Part shown: in pieces, positions 26,008-35,447 of the stretch
How the letters are laid out: each line of letters opens with the position of its first letter
Position numbering within the stretch: position 1 is the stretch's first letter
Assembly (NCBI RefSeq): GCF_017301635.1
Contig: NZ_CP071091.1
Coordinates: 959,001 to 1,023,000 of the forward strand
Reading direction: 5' to 3'
From: Myxococcus landrumus
Lineage (GTDB): Bacteria; Myxococcota; Myxococcia; Myxococcales; Myxococcaceae
DNA length: 64,000 bases
The notes under the pieces: model-generated
Database searches by the model: none
The model's input: the letters and a program-made list of their open reading frames with translations, nothing else
What the model was told of the DNA's origin: nothing
Program-made: the position numbers and the translations under genes

Positions 26008-26778
26008 ATGGCGAAGGAGAGCTACGACGACCTCATCTTCCAGCTCGGCGACCTCGCCCGGGACAGGCTCCCGGGCAAGCCGAACTGCCCCCGTTCCATG
26101 GACCGCGTCTACAAGGCGGAGGAAGCGGTGGTGGCGCGGCGCGAGGAGCTGGCCGGGCTGGAGCAGGAGATGAACGACGAGGACGCCGCCTATCAGGTGT
26201 TCCAGGACGAGCAGGCGGGGGAGAAGGTCGGCCTCTCAGCCACCGTCCGGAAGTGGAAGAAGGCGGTGGATGCCATCGACGGCAAGGTGAAGGACTTGCG
26301 CAAGACGCTGGCCAGCCGGCGCGCGGAGCTGCGCTATGCCCAAGACGGCCTCCTCAAGTTGGAGAAGAAGATCGAGGACATGGAGCTGACGCGGCAGGAC
26401 CCCGCCCGCATCGACGTCGCGCGCACCAACCTCAAGAAGAACCGCCTGGCCCAGATGCGGCTGGGGCGGGAGGTGGAGGACCTGGAGGCCCGTCTGGCCA
26501 CCGCCCTCACCCCCGAGCCCGGCCAGCCCGGCGCCCCCGGCATCCTGGCGCACAAGCGCCTCCTGGAGATGGAGGACGAGGCCGAGGCCCGTCTGGCCGA
26601 GCATGATCAGCGCATGGCCGACCTGGATCAATCCATCGCCAACATGGAGGAACAGGTGAAGGCCGCCGAGGATTATCTGGATCAAGCGCTGTTCCTGTTG
26701 GGCGAGGACGTGTACTCTCAACGAATCGCTGATGCGCAACTCACGGCGTTCTACCCGCGGCTTGATCGCGCTCAGTGA
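26008..26778 (+). CDS. Coiled-coil protein of unknown function
   Basis: 256 residues dominated by heptad-like charged helices from about 35 to 235 ('EEAVVARREELAGLEQEMND', 'VDAIDGKVKDLRKTLASRRA'), broken by a Pro/Gly turn at about 170-180 that suggests an antiparallel hairpin. No signal peptide or motif. The first 30 residues ('SYDDLIFQLGDLARDRLPGK') are less charged. A scaffold or spacer role is likely; no family recognised. It ends 22 bp before the rplC promoter. Confidence 0.7.
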   Translation: MAKESYDDLIFQLGDLARDRLPGKPNCPRSMDRVYKAEEAVVARREELAGLEQEMNDEDAAYQVFQDEQAGEKVGLSATVRKWKKAVDAIDGKVKDLRKTLASRRAELRYAQDGLLKLEKKIEDMELTRQDPARIDVARTNLKKNRLAQMRLGREVEDLEARLATALTPEPGQPGAPGILAHKRLLEMEDEAEARLAEHDQRMADLDQSIANMEEQVKAAEDYLDQALFLLGEDVYSQRIADAQLTAFYPRLDRAQ

Positions 26779-26800
26779 CTCGGCCTGCTGCCCGTAGTGC

Positions 26801-26828
26801 TTGACGTGAGGGGCGTGTCTGCTACATT
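26801..26828 (+). promoter_or_regulatory. Sigma-70-type promoter of rplC
   Basis: TTGACG (26801-26806), 16-bp spacer, TACATT (26823-26828). Transcription would start near 26835, leaving a leader of about 90 nt before the GTG at 26926. The leader has an AT-rich stretch (26869-26892) unusual for this genome, which could be structured or regulatory. Confidence 0.6.
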
Positions 26829-26925
26829 GCGCCGCTTCCTGGGGACCGCAGGGCAGTTCGCGGGCCAGATCATTGATTTTATTGGGTTTTTCCGCGCCTA
26901 CGCGCGCTGGCAGTGTGAGGACGAC

Positions 26926-27600
26926 GTGAAGGGTCTGATTGGCAAGAAAATCGGGATGACCCAGGTGTTCAATGACGAGGGCAACCTCGTTCCCGTGACG
27001 GTCATCGACGTGAGCACCTGCCAGGTCGTGGGCAAGCGTACCCCGGAGAAGGATTCGTACTCCGCGGTCACCCTGGGCTTTGGTGAGATTCGCGAGAAGA
27101 TTCTGAACAAGTGCGAGCGGGGGTTCTTCAAGAAGAACAACGTCCCGTTCCGCCGCCACGTGAAGGAGTTCCGCGTCACGGTGGAGGAGTCCAGCTCCTT
27201 CAATGTGGGCGACGCCGTCAAGGCGGACCTGTTCTCCAAGGGCCAGCTCGTGGATGTCACGGGCGTGACCAAGGGTCGCGGCTTCTCCGGCGTCATGCGC
27301 CGCTGGAGCTTCAAGGGTTCGCAGACGAAGACGCACGGTACGCACGAGTATCAGCGTCACCCGGGCGCCATCGGTCAGCGTAAGACGCCTGGTCGTACGT
27401 ACCCCAACAAGAAGATGCCCGGTCACTACGGCGTGGATCAGGTCACCACGCAGAACCTGACCGTCATCGAGGTGGACACGGAGAAGGGGCTCGTCCTGGT
27501 CAAGGGCGCGGTTCCCGGCCACAACAACGGCATCGTGTTCCTCCGCCCGAGCATCAAGGTTGCGATGCGCGAGCAGCACAAGGCCGCCAAGCGCGCCTGA
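26926..27600 (+). CDS. rplC: 50S ribosomal protein L3
   Basis: 224 residues. 'MKGLIGKKIGMTQVFNDEGN' and the core 'KGRGFSGVMRRWSFKG', 'GAIGQRKTPGRTYPNKKMPG' and 'LLVKGAVPGHNNG'-like end are typical of bacterial L3, which binds 23S rRNA near the peptidyl transferase centre. The GTG at 26926 (GAGG at 26917-26920) gives the family N-terminus; a longer ORF from 26797 would cover the promoter. Unusually, none of the S10-operon partners (rpsJ, rplD, rplW) is adjacent, and it has its own promoter and terminator. It could be the only rplC, moved from the operon, or a second copy. Confidence 0.93.
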   Translation: MKGLIGKKIGMTQVFNDEGNLVPVTVIDVSTCQVVGKRTPEKDSYSAVTLGFGEIREKILNKCERGFFKKNNVPFRRHVKEFRVTVEESSSFNVGDAVKADLFSKGQLVDVTGVTKGRGFSGVMRRWSFKGSQTKTHGTHEYQRHPGAIGQRKTPGRTYPNKKMPGHYGVDQVTTQNLTVIEVDTEKGLVLVKGAVPGHNNGIVFLRPSIKVAMREQHKAAKRA

Positions 27601-27640
27601 TCCGCTGTCGAGAGGCTTCCTTTGGGAAGCCCTCGTGCGA

Positions 27641-27695
27641 CGCCCCGCTTCCGGGCCCGATTCGTTCGGGCATCCGGGCGGGGCGTTTGCTTTTT
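27641..27695 (+). terminator. Rho-independent terminator after rplC
   Basis: CGCCCCGC (27641-27648) pairs with GCGGGGCG (27678-27685), enclosing a second CCGGG/CCCGG-type stem, and is followed by TTTGCTTTTT (27686-27695). An additional small hairpin GGCTTCC/GGAAGCC lies at 27614-27631. Confidence 0.8.
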
Positions 27696-28001
27696 GCGGG
27701 TCGAAGCGAGGTGTCGCGCGGGTGGGCAGGGGTGTGCCCAGGGTGGAGACGCCCTGAGGTGGACCCTGCCAGGGCCTGGGCATCCCCGGTCCGGGAAACG
27801 TTGACCGGTGGGCGGCGCGAGGGCTTCTGGGGGGAAAAGAGTTCCGCCTCTGGGGCCCCGTGGCTTGTCGCGAGTGGAAGGCGTGCGCACATGGATTCGC
27901 CACGAAGGGACCTGCACGTGGGGTGATGCGGGTGCCCGGGATGCGGGAGGCAGTTGACTCCCTCACACGGCGGCCCAGGTACCTGGGGCCGGGCAGGAAC
28001 C
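27696..28001 (+). promoter_or_regulatory. Upstream region of the nfs-like operon
   Basis: 306 bp without a supported gene. The best promoter-like element is TTGACT (27954-27959) with AGGTAC after a 17-bp spacer (27977-27982); the -10 is poor, so an activator or an alternative sigma factor may be needed. A second TTGACC lies at 27801. No clear sigma-54 GG-N10-GC element was found. Confidence 0.3.
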
Positions 28002-28826
28002 ATGAACGCACGCACGCTTCGCGTTTTTGCTCCATTGATGGTTTGGCTGACGGCGGCGGGTGCCGCCGCGCAGGAGGCCGACGAAGCCGTCCTCGACAAC
28101 GTCGTTGTCCGCAACCGGCTGTATGAGCCGGGCGGACATCTGGAAGTGTCGTTAGGGGTGGGGCTGCCGCTCCAGACGCACCTGACGGCGCACTACTTCT
28201 TCGACGCGGGACTGGCCTACAACGTCTTCAACACGCTGGCCGTCGAGGCGCGTGTCGGTTACGCGGCCAGCCGTCACACGGGGCTGGCGCGCTCCATCTC
28301 CGAGAGCTTCCTGGCGCGCGAGGACAAGCGCGTCACCGACGAACTGGAAGACCTCTGGCAGATGAACTTCCACGGGGTGGCGGGGATCCGCTGGGCGCCC
28401 ATCTACGGGAAGCTCAGCCTGGTTTCCGACCTCCCCGCGCACTTCCAGGCCTATGTCTGGGCCGGCGGGGGGATGGGCAGCTTCCGGCGCAACTCCGTCA
28501 TCCAGTGCTCGCAGGTGGTGAACCGCGAGCAGGGCGTCTGCGACAACCGCACCGAGCTGGGAGACCGCGGCTCCGCGTCGGAGGACTACTGGGTGCGCGA
28601 GACACGCGTGGCCCCCATGGTGTCCGCGGCCGTGGGCTTCCGCTTCTTCATCCTCAACCGGCACGGGCTGCGGCTGGAACTGCGCGACTGGGTGTTCCGG
28701 GACCAGTACCGCGTGAACCTGGTCCGCGATGAGTGGGAGGCCGGCCGCGTGACGGGGGAGTCCGCGCGCAGTCCGGGGCTTACCCACCTGGTGCAGTTCG
28801 ACCTTGGCTACACCTTCTCTTTCTAG
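28002..28826 (+). CDS. nfsA: NfsA-like outer-membrane beta-barrel protein
   Basis: 274 residues. A signal peptide ('FAPLMVWLTAAGAAAQ') is followed by alternating strands and a C-terminal aromatic end 'LTHLVQFDLGYTFSF', the pattern of outer-membrane barrels (myxobacterial OMP type). Two Cys in 'QCSQVVNREQGVC' may form a surface loop. First of eight genes whose order and features match nfsA-H, which in Myxococcus xanthus build the spore coat by moving polysaccharide to the surface. ATG 28002 was chosen for the signal peptide and the AGGA upstream. Glt paralogues (GltA) look alike; the single contiguous operon favours Nfs. Confidence 0.75.
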   Translation: MNARTLRVFAPLMVWLTAAGAAAQEADEAVLDNVVVRNRLYEPGGHLEVSLGVGLPLQTHLTAHYFFDAGLAYNVFNTLAVEARVGYAASRHTGLARSISESFLAREDKRVTDELEDLWQMNFHGVAGIRWAPIYGKLSLVSDLPAHFQAYVWAGGGMGSFRRNSVIQCSQVVNREQGVCDNRTELGDRGSASEDYWVRETRVAPMVSAAVGFRFFILNRHGLRLELRDWVFRDQYRVNLVRDEWEAGRVTGESARSPGLTHLVQFDLGYTFSF

Positions 28827-28839
28827 GGGCCGCTCAACC

Positions 28840-30078
28840 ATGCGACCGATTCTGTCCTTCGCGCTGCTCGTCGCGACGGCGGCCCAGTCCGCCCCGCGCT
28901 TTCCCGAACCCGAGTGGGTGCTCGCCCAACTGGAGGGCAGCCCGTCCGTGCCCGCGCCGGGCGCCGAGATGTCCGTGCCTCCTCCGCCCGTTCAGCCGGA
29001 GCCGAAGCCGGAGCGGCCTCGAGCGCCGGCGTCCCGCCCGGAGCCCGCCGCACCCGCGGAGGTGCCGTCGGTGGAGCCCGCGCTCGCGCCCATGGAGGAC
29101 GCCGCGCCGGTGCCGGAGGTGGTGGAGATGCCCGGACGCGCGCAGGAGGTGGACGCGCCGGTGACGCCCGATGACGCGCCGCTGGTGGCGTCAGCGGACG
29201 AGACTCCGCGCACCACGGATGCCCAGCAACAGGAGTTGGTGAACGGCGCGCCGCTCTACAACCCGAACGTGTCGCTGCACATCGTCCAGAAGAAGCGCTT
29301 CGCGGACGAGAGCAAGCACGAGATGGCCCTGTATCCCGCCGTCGTCCAGGTGAACGGCAAGTACACCAACCACGCGGGCACGGCGCTGCACTACAGCTAC
29401 CACCTGCAGGAGAACTTCGCGCTCCAGGTGACGGGCCAATACAACTGGCACACGAACGAGAGCGACTTCAACCTGGAGCTCATCGACAAGGTGCGGGAGC
29501 AGGCGCAGGCGGCCTCGTCGCTGCTGCTGGTGTGGGGCGCGCAGGCGGGCGTGGAGGTGACGCCGCTGTACGGGAAGTTCGCGTTCCTCGACGACAAGCT
29601 GGCGCAGTTCAGCCTGGTGTTGAGTGGAGGCGCGGGCGTGGGCTCCACGCGGCACCTCATCCGCCCGGAGGTCGCCAACGAGGTGGAGGGCCGTCGCTAC
29701 ACGGTGCCCGCGCGCTTTGGTGACACGGGGACCAAGTTCTTGGGCTCGGTGGGCGGCGGGTTCCGACTCCAGTTCGGCGAGTCGTACGCGCTGCGCCTGG
29801 AGGTGAGGGACCTCATCTACACGGCCCGCGTGGACAAGGTGGATGGGTGCAACCTGGCGGACTTCGAGAAGCTGGAGGCCGCGCGCACCGGCGGCCAGGA
29901 CTTCGGCACGCTGCAACTGAGCAGCAGTTGCAAGTACCAGAAGTTCGACGGCGTGGACCCCAAGACGAAGAAGAACTACCGCGAGGACATCATCCTGGGG
30001 AGGGACCTGGTGGCCGAACCCTCCTCGGACGTCCTCAACAACATCAGCTTCTACGCGGGCTTCTCGTTCCTCTTCTGA
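28840..30078 (+). CDS. nfsB: NfsB-like outer-membrane beta-barrel protein
   Basis: 412 residues. Signal peptide (1-18), then a long Pro/Glu/Ala-rich stretch (about 28-130) that could span periplasm or peptidoglycan, then a barrel domain (about 150-412) ending 'NNISFYAGFSFLF'. 'LHYSYHLQENFALQVTGQYN' and 'FLGSVGGGFRLQFGESYALR' show alternating strands. It is 13 bp after nfsA and clearly related to it in the barrel region. In M. xanthus NfsB is needed for spore-coat assembly. The Pro-rich extension is the main difference from NfsA. Confidence 0.75.
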   Translation: MRPILSFALLVATAAQSAPRFPEPEWVLAQLEGSPSVPAPGAEMSVPPPPVQPEPKPERPRAPASRPEPAAPAEVPSVEPALAPMEDAAPVPEVVEMPGRAQEVDAPVTPDDAPLVASADETPRTTDAQQQELVNGAPLYNPNVSLHIVQKKRFADESKHEMALYPAVVQVNGKYTNHAGTALHYSYHLQENFALQVTGQYNWHTNESDFNLELIDKVREQAQAASSLLLVWGAQAGVEVTPLYGKFAFLDDKLAQFSLVLSGGAGVGSTRHLIRPEVANEVEGRRYTVPARFGDTGTKFLGSVGGGFRLQFGESYALRLEVRDLIYTARVDKVDGCNLADFEKLEAARTGGQDFGTLQLSSSCKYQKFDGVDPKTKKNYREDIILGRDLVAEPSSDVLNNISFYAGFSFLF

Positions 30079-30091
30079 GCGTGAGCGCGTC

Positions 30092-31651
30092 ATGAGGGCA
30101 CGATTCGCCATGAACCAACTGCTTCGACTCCTTGTGGTCCTGGCGCCGCTGACGGCGGCCGCGCAGCAGGACTCCGGTGGCTACAACCGCGCGTTGGCCG
30201 CCTTCAACGCGGGGGACTTCGACACCGCCGCGCCGCTCTTCTTCCAGGCCTCGGAGTCCGGTGGCGACGCGCAGGTGCGCGGCAAGGCCGAGTACTTCCT
30301 GGCCCAGTCGCTCGCGAAGCAGGGGCTGCTGGTGTCGGCCTTCATCTCCTACGCGGCCATCGTCAACGCCGGGCCTTCGCACCCTTCGTACCTCAAGGGC
30401 GTGGAGGGGCTGGTGGACATGCAGCAGCAGCTCGATGAGCAGAACCTCATTCCCAGCATCCTCAACCAGGCGTACTCGGATGAGGTGCGAGACCAGTGGG
30501 TGACGCTGCCCAAGGAGGTGCTGGCGCGCATCAACTACCTGGTGGGCACGGTGAGCCAGCGCCGCATGCGCTTCGAGGAGGCGCGGACGCTGCTGGAGGC
30601 GGTGCCGAAGGACAGCCGCGTCTACGCGAAGGCGCGCTATCTGCTGGGCGTGGTGCTGGCGGATCCCCGCTTCCCTGGGCGCCCGGGTGAAGGGGACGTG
30701 CTGGACAAGGAGGCGCTCGCCGCGTTCAACGTCGCGCTGTCCGGGACGGAGCCGCAGGTGGAGCTTCGCGCGACGCAGCACCTGGCCCTCATCGGCCTGG
30801 GGCGGCTGCACTACCGGCGGGGCGAATACGCGGAGGCCTCCGCGGCGTACGAGCAGGTGCCTCGCTACACGCGCTATTGGGACCAGGCCCTCTTCGAGAA
30901 CGGCTTCGCGCGCTTCCAGAACGAGGACTTCGGCGGCTCGCTGGGCAGCCTCCAGGCGCTGCACGCGCCCCAGTTCGCCGGCGCCTTCCAGCCCGAGTCG
31001 TGGATTCTCAAGTCGACCGTCTATTACTACTCGTGCCTCTACGACGAGGTGAAGACGACGCTGGCGGCCTTCGATGCGTTGTACGGCCCCATGGCGAAGC
31101 AACTGGAGCCCTTCGCCGCCGACGACGGAGACCTGGTGCGGGCGTACAACCTGGTCGCCTCGGAGAACCAGGGGTTGCCGCGTCCGGTGTACCTGTGGAT
31201 GCGCAACAACGAGCGCATTCGCGAAGTGATGCGGGTGCTCTCGCGGCTGGATTCAGAGAAGCAGGGCCTGCGCGCGGGGCCCTGGCGCGGCACGCCGTTG
31301 GCGAAGCAGACGGTGGCGGCGTTGGAGGATGTGCGCGGCACCTTGCTCCAGGTGGGAGGAACCCTCGCGCGCAGCCGCATGCGCGAGGCGGTGGACAACC
31401 TGCGGACGTTCTCCGACCAGGCGGAGATCATCCGTGTGCAGACGGCGCTGGATGAGAAGGACCTGTTGCAGGCGGGGGTGGACCAGAAGGCATTGCTCAC
31501 GCGTCAGTCGCTCTATCGCCCCAAGATGCCGGGGCCGGCGTGGAACTACTGGAAGTTCCAGGGCGAGTTCTGGATCGACGAGATTGGTTACTACCAATAC
31601 ACGCTGAAGCGTGGCTGTCCGGCGAAGACGCCGGAAACCCAGACACATTGA
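30092..31651 (+). CDS. nfsC: NfsC-like periplasmic TPR protein
   Basis: 519 residues with a signal peptide ('LLRLLVVLAPLTAAAQQ') and TPR-like helical pairs, e.g. 'YNRALAAFNAGDFDTAAPLF' and 'ALIGLGRLHYRRGEYAEASA'. Known NfsC/GltC proteins are periplasmic or outer-membrane-associated TPR proteins that link barrel and trunk parts of the machine. The ATG at 30110 is an alternative start, 6 residues shorter, with GAGGG upstream. It is 13 bp after nfsB, and a 121-bp gap follows before nfsD. Confidence 0.72.
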   Translation: MRARFAMNQLLRLLVVLAPLTAAAQQDSGGYNRALAAFNAGDFDTAAPLFFQASESGGDAQVRGKAEYFLAQSLAKQGLLVSAFISYAAIVNAGPSHPSYLKGVEGLVDMQQQLDEQNLIPSILNQAYSDEVRDQWVTLPKEVLARINYLVGTVSQRRMRFEEARTLLEAVPKDSRVYAKARYLLGVVLADPRFPGRPGEGDVLDKEALAAFNVALSGTEPQVELRATQHLALIGLGRLHYRRGEYAEASAAYEQVPRYTRYWDQALFENGFARFQNEDFGGSLGSLQALHAPQFAGAFQPESWILKSTVYYYSCLYDEVKTTLAAFDALYGPMAKQLEPFAADDGDLVRAYNLVASENQGLPRPVYLWMRNNERIREVMRVLSRLDSEKQGLRAGPWRGTPLAKQTVAALEDVRGTLLQVGGTLARSRMREAVDNLRTFSDQAEIIRVQTALDEKDLLQAGVDQKALLTRQSLYRPKMPGPAWNYWKFQGEFWIDEIGYYQYTLKRGCPAKTPETQTH

Positions 31652-31772
31652 CGCCGTGAGTGAGTGGCCCGCCACTTCTCAATGAAGGAGTGCGCGTCTA
31701 CTTTCGTTCGTCCCTTGTCGCCGGGCGGACGGCGGTGCGGTGGTCGGGGCGGCTTCACAGGCGGGGGCTGGC

Positions 31773-34700
31773 ATGAAGGTGGTGCTTCGTTTCGGTGCGC
31801 TGGCGGTGGGCGTGGCGCTCGCAGCCAGCGGGGTGGGGGAGGCGGCGGAAGCGCCCGCGCGCAAGGCGGTGAAGAAGCCCGCGGCGGCGTCGACGTCGAA
31901 GCCCTCGGGTGCGGCGGAGAAGGGCGGACGAAAGGGAGCGCAAGCGAAGAAGCCGGAGGCGAAGGCACCGCCTCCGCCTGGGGTGGCACCCGAGGACGTG
32001 CGGCGAGGACCGGCGCGCGTGAAGCCCGCCACCGCGAAGTTCGCGGACGTTCCCCGCATCGCGGACTCGAGGAAGAACGCGCTGGCGGACAAGAAGCGCG
32101 ACGAGGCCATCGAGGCCTTCAAGCGCCTCATCCCGAAGCTCCAGGACGGCAATCCGCAGAAGGCGGAGATGCTCTATCGGTTGTCGGAGCTGTACTGGGA
32201 GAAGTCCAAGTACCTCTACCAGCTCGAGATGGACCGCTACCTCGCGGCGGAGAAGAAGTCCGACGAGGCCGTGGCCCGCGGTGAAAAGGCCGAGGCTCCC
32301 AAGCAGGACCATCGCGAGAGCGAGCGGTTCCGCGCGGAGACCATGGCCATCTACGCGGACATCCTGAAGGCGTATCCGAACTATCCCCAGCGCGACGAAG
32401 TCCTCTTCTCCATGGGGTACAACCTCTACGAGCTGGGCCGGCGCGAGGAGGCCGTGGCCCGCTACGAGGAGCTCATCCAGGAGTTTCCCCGCTCGCAGTT
32501 CGTGCCGGACGCGTACATCCAGCTCGGCAATCACTACTTCGAGTCGAACAAGCTCATCCCCGCGAAGGCCAACTACGAGAAGGCCCGCGACTCGCGGGTG
32601 CCGAAAATCTATGGCTACGCCGTCTACAAGCTGTCCTGGTGTGACTACAACACCGGCGACTACGACGCGGGCCTCCAGAAGCTGCACGAGGTGGTGGACT
32701 ACGCCGCGAAACAGCCGGAGCTGGGCGACCTGCGCACCGAAGCGCTCAATGACCTGACGGTCTTCTACGTCCAGCTCGACCAGCCCAAGCAGGCCATCGC
32801 CTACTTCCGCGCGAAGGCGCCCGCGACCCGGCAGGGCCGGCTCATCGCGAAGACGGCGGCGGGCCTGGTCGACGCGGGCCACTTCGACAGCGCCATCCTG
32901 CTGTACCGCACGCTCATCGACAGCGACGCGATGGGCGCCAGCGCGCCCGAGTACCAACAAGCCATCGTCCGCGCCTTCGAGGGCCTGCGTCAGCGTCAGC
33001 AGGTCCGCAAGGAGATGAAGCGGATGGTGGACCTCTACAGCCCCGGCGGCGAGTGGTGGAAGGCCAACGAGGGCAAGGCCACCGTGCTGCGCAACGCCTT
33101 CAACGTCACCGAAGAGGCGATGCGGGTGATGGTGACGGAGTACCACCAGGAGGCGCAGAAGACGCGCCAGGTGGAGACCTACCGGCTCGCGCGAGACATC
33201 TACAAACAATACGTGGAAGCGTTCGCCTCCAACGCCAATCCGGACTTCGTGGCGGACTCCGCGTTCAACCTCCGCTTCTTCTACGCGGAGATTCTCTGGG
33301 CCCTGGAGGAGTGGGAGGCCGCGGCCACCGAGTACGACGCCGTCGTCGCCTTCAAGATTCCGGACCGCGACTCGGCGCGCGAGGTCTCCAACGAGAGCTA
33401 CCGCAAGAGCGCCGCGTTCAACGCCATCCTCGCCTACGACAAGCTGGTGAAGATTGAGCGGGGCCAGCTTGCCCGGAGCGACCTGAAGGACGGACAGAAG
33501 GTCGACGAGAAGAAGGACAAGGGCGACGTCGCCCGGCAGAAAATCGTCAAGCGCGACGCGAAGCAGCGCGAGGCCGAGCAGCTCACCCGCTTCGAGGAGC
33601 ACTTGGTGTCCGCGTGCGACACCTTCGTGAAGCTCTACCCGGATACGCAGGATGAAATCGACCTGCGCTACCAGGCGGCCGTCATCCTCTACGACCGTGC
33701 CCACTTCGTGGACGCGGCGCACCGCTTCGGCGAAATCATCGACAAGTTCCCGGAGGAGCGGCGCTCGCGCGACGCTGCGGACCTCACGATGTACGTGCTG
33801 GAGAGCCGGCAGGAGTGGCTGGAGCTCTCCACGCTGTCGCGGCGGTTCCTCGAGAACAAGAAGCTGTCCAAGCCTGGCTCCGAGTTCGCGGCCCGCGTGG
33901 CGCGCGTGGTGGAAGGCAGCCACTACAAGTGGGTGGACGAGGTCGTCTACAAGCAGGAGAAGAACCCGAAGAAGGCGGCGGAGGAGTTCCTCAAGTTCGT
34001 CAAGGAGTTCCCCAAGTCGGAGAACGCGGACCGCGCGCTCACCTACGCCATGTCCATCGCGCAGGAGACGGGGGAGCTGGACCGGGGCATCGAGGCGGGT
34101 GAGCGTGTCCTCGCCGAGTACCCCCGCACTCCGTTCGAGCTGAAGGCGCGCTACACGCTGGCGGGCCTCTACGAGAAGGTCGCCGACTTCCGCAAGGCCG
34201 CCTCCATGGCGGAGTCGTTCATCTCCGCGTACGACGCAGAGGTCAACGCCCGGGAGTCGGAAGACAAGAAGCGCAAGGGCTCCCGCGCGAAGGCTCCGCC
34301 GAAGAAGAGCGAGGCTCCCCAGGGGCTGGAGGAGGACGTCGCTTCGCGCAACGGGCAGCTGACCGCCGAGCGCAAGCTGCTGTTGGATGAAGCGGGCGCC
34401 TGGGTGGCGGATGCCCAGTTCAACGCGGGCGTGTGGTGGGAGGGCGCCGGTGAGGCCCAGAAGGCCGTGGCCGCCTACAACGCCTACGTGTCGCGCTTCC
34501 GCGAGCGCAAGGACGTGCCGCAGGTGGCCTGGTCGGCGGCGCTCGTCTGGGAGAAGGAGCGCAAGTGGAGCGAGGCGGCCCGGGCATTCGGCGCCTTCGC
34601 GGATGGGTTTGGTCGGGACTCCCGCACCACGCCCTCGCAGCTTTATCTGGCGCGCTACCACGAGCTGCTCGCGTGGCAGCACCTCAAGAACTCGCGCGAA

Positions 34701-35447
34701 CAGGAGCAGCTCCAGGGAGAGCTGGTTCGCTCGTGGAGCCGGCTGCCGGAGCCCGCCCGCAAGGACGACGCGATGCTCAACGCCTATGCCCATGCGCGCT
34801 TCCTCGCGCTGGAGCCCGCGTGGAAGCGGTACTCGGACATCCGCTTCTCCCGCGTGAGCACCATCCGCAGGGACCTGGCCGCCAAGCAGCGCGAAATCCA
34901 GCGCGTGGAGAAGGAGTACCTCGCGGTGCTCGCCACGGGCTCGGGCGAGTGGGGCATCGCGTCGCTGACGCGCATCGGCCTCGCGTACGCGGACTTCGCT
35001 CGCAACATCATGGACTCGCCGGACCCGACGGGGCTCGACGAGGAGCAGATCGGCATGTACCGCGCGGAGCTGGAGAACCTGGCGCTCCCGCTGGAGGACA
35101 AGGCCAACGAGGCGCTGGAGAAGGCGCTCGAGAAGGCCTACGAGCTGGGCATCTACAGCCCCTGGACGCTGGCCGCGCAGGAGCAGGTGAACCGCTTCCA
35201 CCCTGGGACCTATGCCCAGGTGAAGCAGGTGGACTTCCGCGCCAGCGATGCCCTGGCGTTGGCGGAGCTCGCGCGCGAGCCAGGCGATGCGACAGCGGCC
35301 ACCGCCACGCCGGCTCCGCATTCGAGTCCCCAGACACCCGCCGCGCCCTCGTCTCCGTCAGGGAAACGTGAGGGCGCACCGAACCCTCCCGCCTCGGAGG
35401 ATAGGACCCAGGCACCCACCGCCGAGGCGAAGGAGGTGCGGCCATGA
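31773..35447 (+). CDS. nfsD: NfsD-like giant TPR protein
   Basis: 1224 residues, the largest product of the cluster. A signal peptide (about 1-25) and a Lys/Ala/Pro-rich region (about 25-85) lead into a long series of TPR-like repeats, for example 'YRLSELYWEKSKYLYQLEMD' and 'DEVLFSMGYNLYELGRREEA'. The C-terminal about 80 residues are low-complexity Ala/Pro/Ser. NfsD/GltD are periplasmic solenoid proteins of the trans-envelope complex. ATG 31773 was chosen because it starts the signal peptide. Its stop overlaps nfsE (ATGA at 35444-35447). Confidence 0.75.
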   Translation: MKVVLRFGALAVGVALAASGVGEAAEAPARKAVKKPAAASTSKPSGAAEKGGRKGAQAKKPEAKAPPPPGVAPEDVRRGPARVKPATAKFADVPRIADSRKNALADKKRDEAIEAFKRLIPKLQDGNPQKAEMLYRLSELYWEKSKYLYQLEMDRYLAAEKKSDEAVARGEKAEAPKQDHRESERFRAETMAIYADILKAYPNYPQRDEVLFSMGYNLYELGRREEAVARYEELIQEFPRSQFVPDAYIQLGNHYFESNKLIPAKANYEKARDSRVPKIYGYAVYKLSWCDYNTGDYDAGLQKLHEVVDYAAKQPELGDLRTEALNDLTVFYVQLDQPKQAIAYFRAKAPATRQGRLIAKTAAGLVDAGHFDSAILLYRTLIDSDAMGASAPEYQQAIVRAFEGLRQRQQVRKEMKRMVDLYSPGGEWWKANEGKATVLRNAFNVTEEAMRVMVTEYHQEAQKTRQVETYRLARDIYKQYVEAFASNANPDFVADSAFNLRFFYAEILWALEEWEAAATEYDAVVAFKIPDRDSAREVSNESYRKSAAFNAILAYDKLVKIERGQLARSDLKDGQKVDEKKDKGDVARQKIVKRDAKQREAEQLTRFEEHLVSACDTFVKLYPDTQDEIDLRYQAAVILYDRAHFVDAAHRFGEIIDKFPEERRSRDAADLTMYVLESRQEWLELSTLSRRFLENKKLSKPGSEFAARVARVVEGSHYKWVDEVVYKQEKNPKKAAEEFLKFVKEFPKSENADRALTYAMSIAQETGELDRGIEAGERVLAEYPRTPFELKARYTLAGLYEKVADFRKAASMAESFISAYDAEVNARESEDKKRKGSRAKAPPKKSEAPQGLEEDVASRNGQLTAERKLLLDEAGAWVADAQFNAGVWWEGAGEAQKAVAAYNAYVSRFRERKDVPQVAWSAALVWEKERKWSEAARAFGAFADGFGRDSRTTPSQLYLARYHELLAWQHLKNSREQEQLQGELVRSWSRLPEPARKDDAMLNAYAHARFLALEPAWKRYSDIRFSRVSTIRRDLAAKQREIQRVEKEYLAVLATGSGEWGIASLTRIGLAYADFARNIMDSPDPTGLDEEQIGMYRAELENLALPLEDKANEALEKALEKAYELGIYSPWTLAAQEQVNRFHPGTYAQVKQVDFRASDALALAELAREPGDATAATATPAPHSSPQTPAAPSSPSGKREGAPNPPASEDRTQAPTAEAKEVRP

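Noticed and set aside
31755..35321. 1188-residue minus-strand frame
   Set aside because: Antisense of nfsD; no motifs, and TPR coding on the plus strand is clear.
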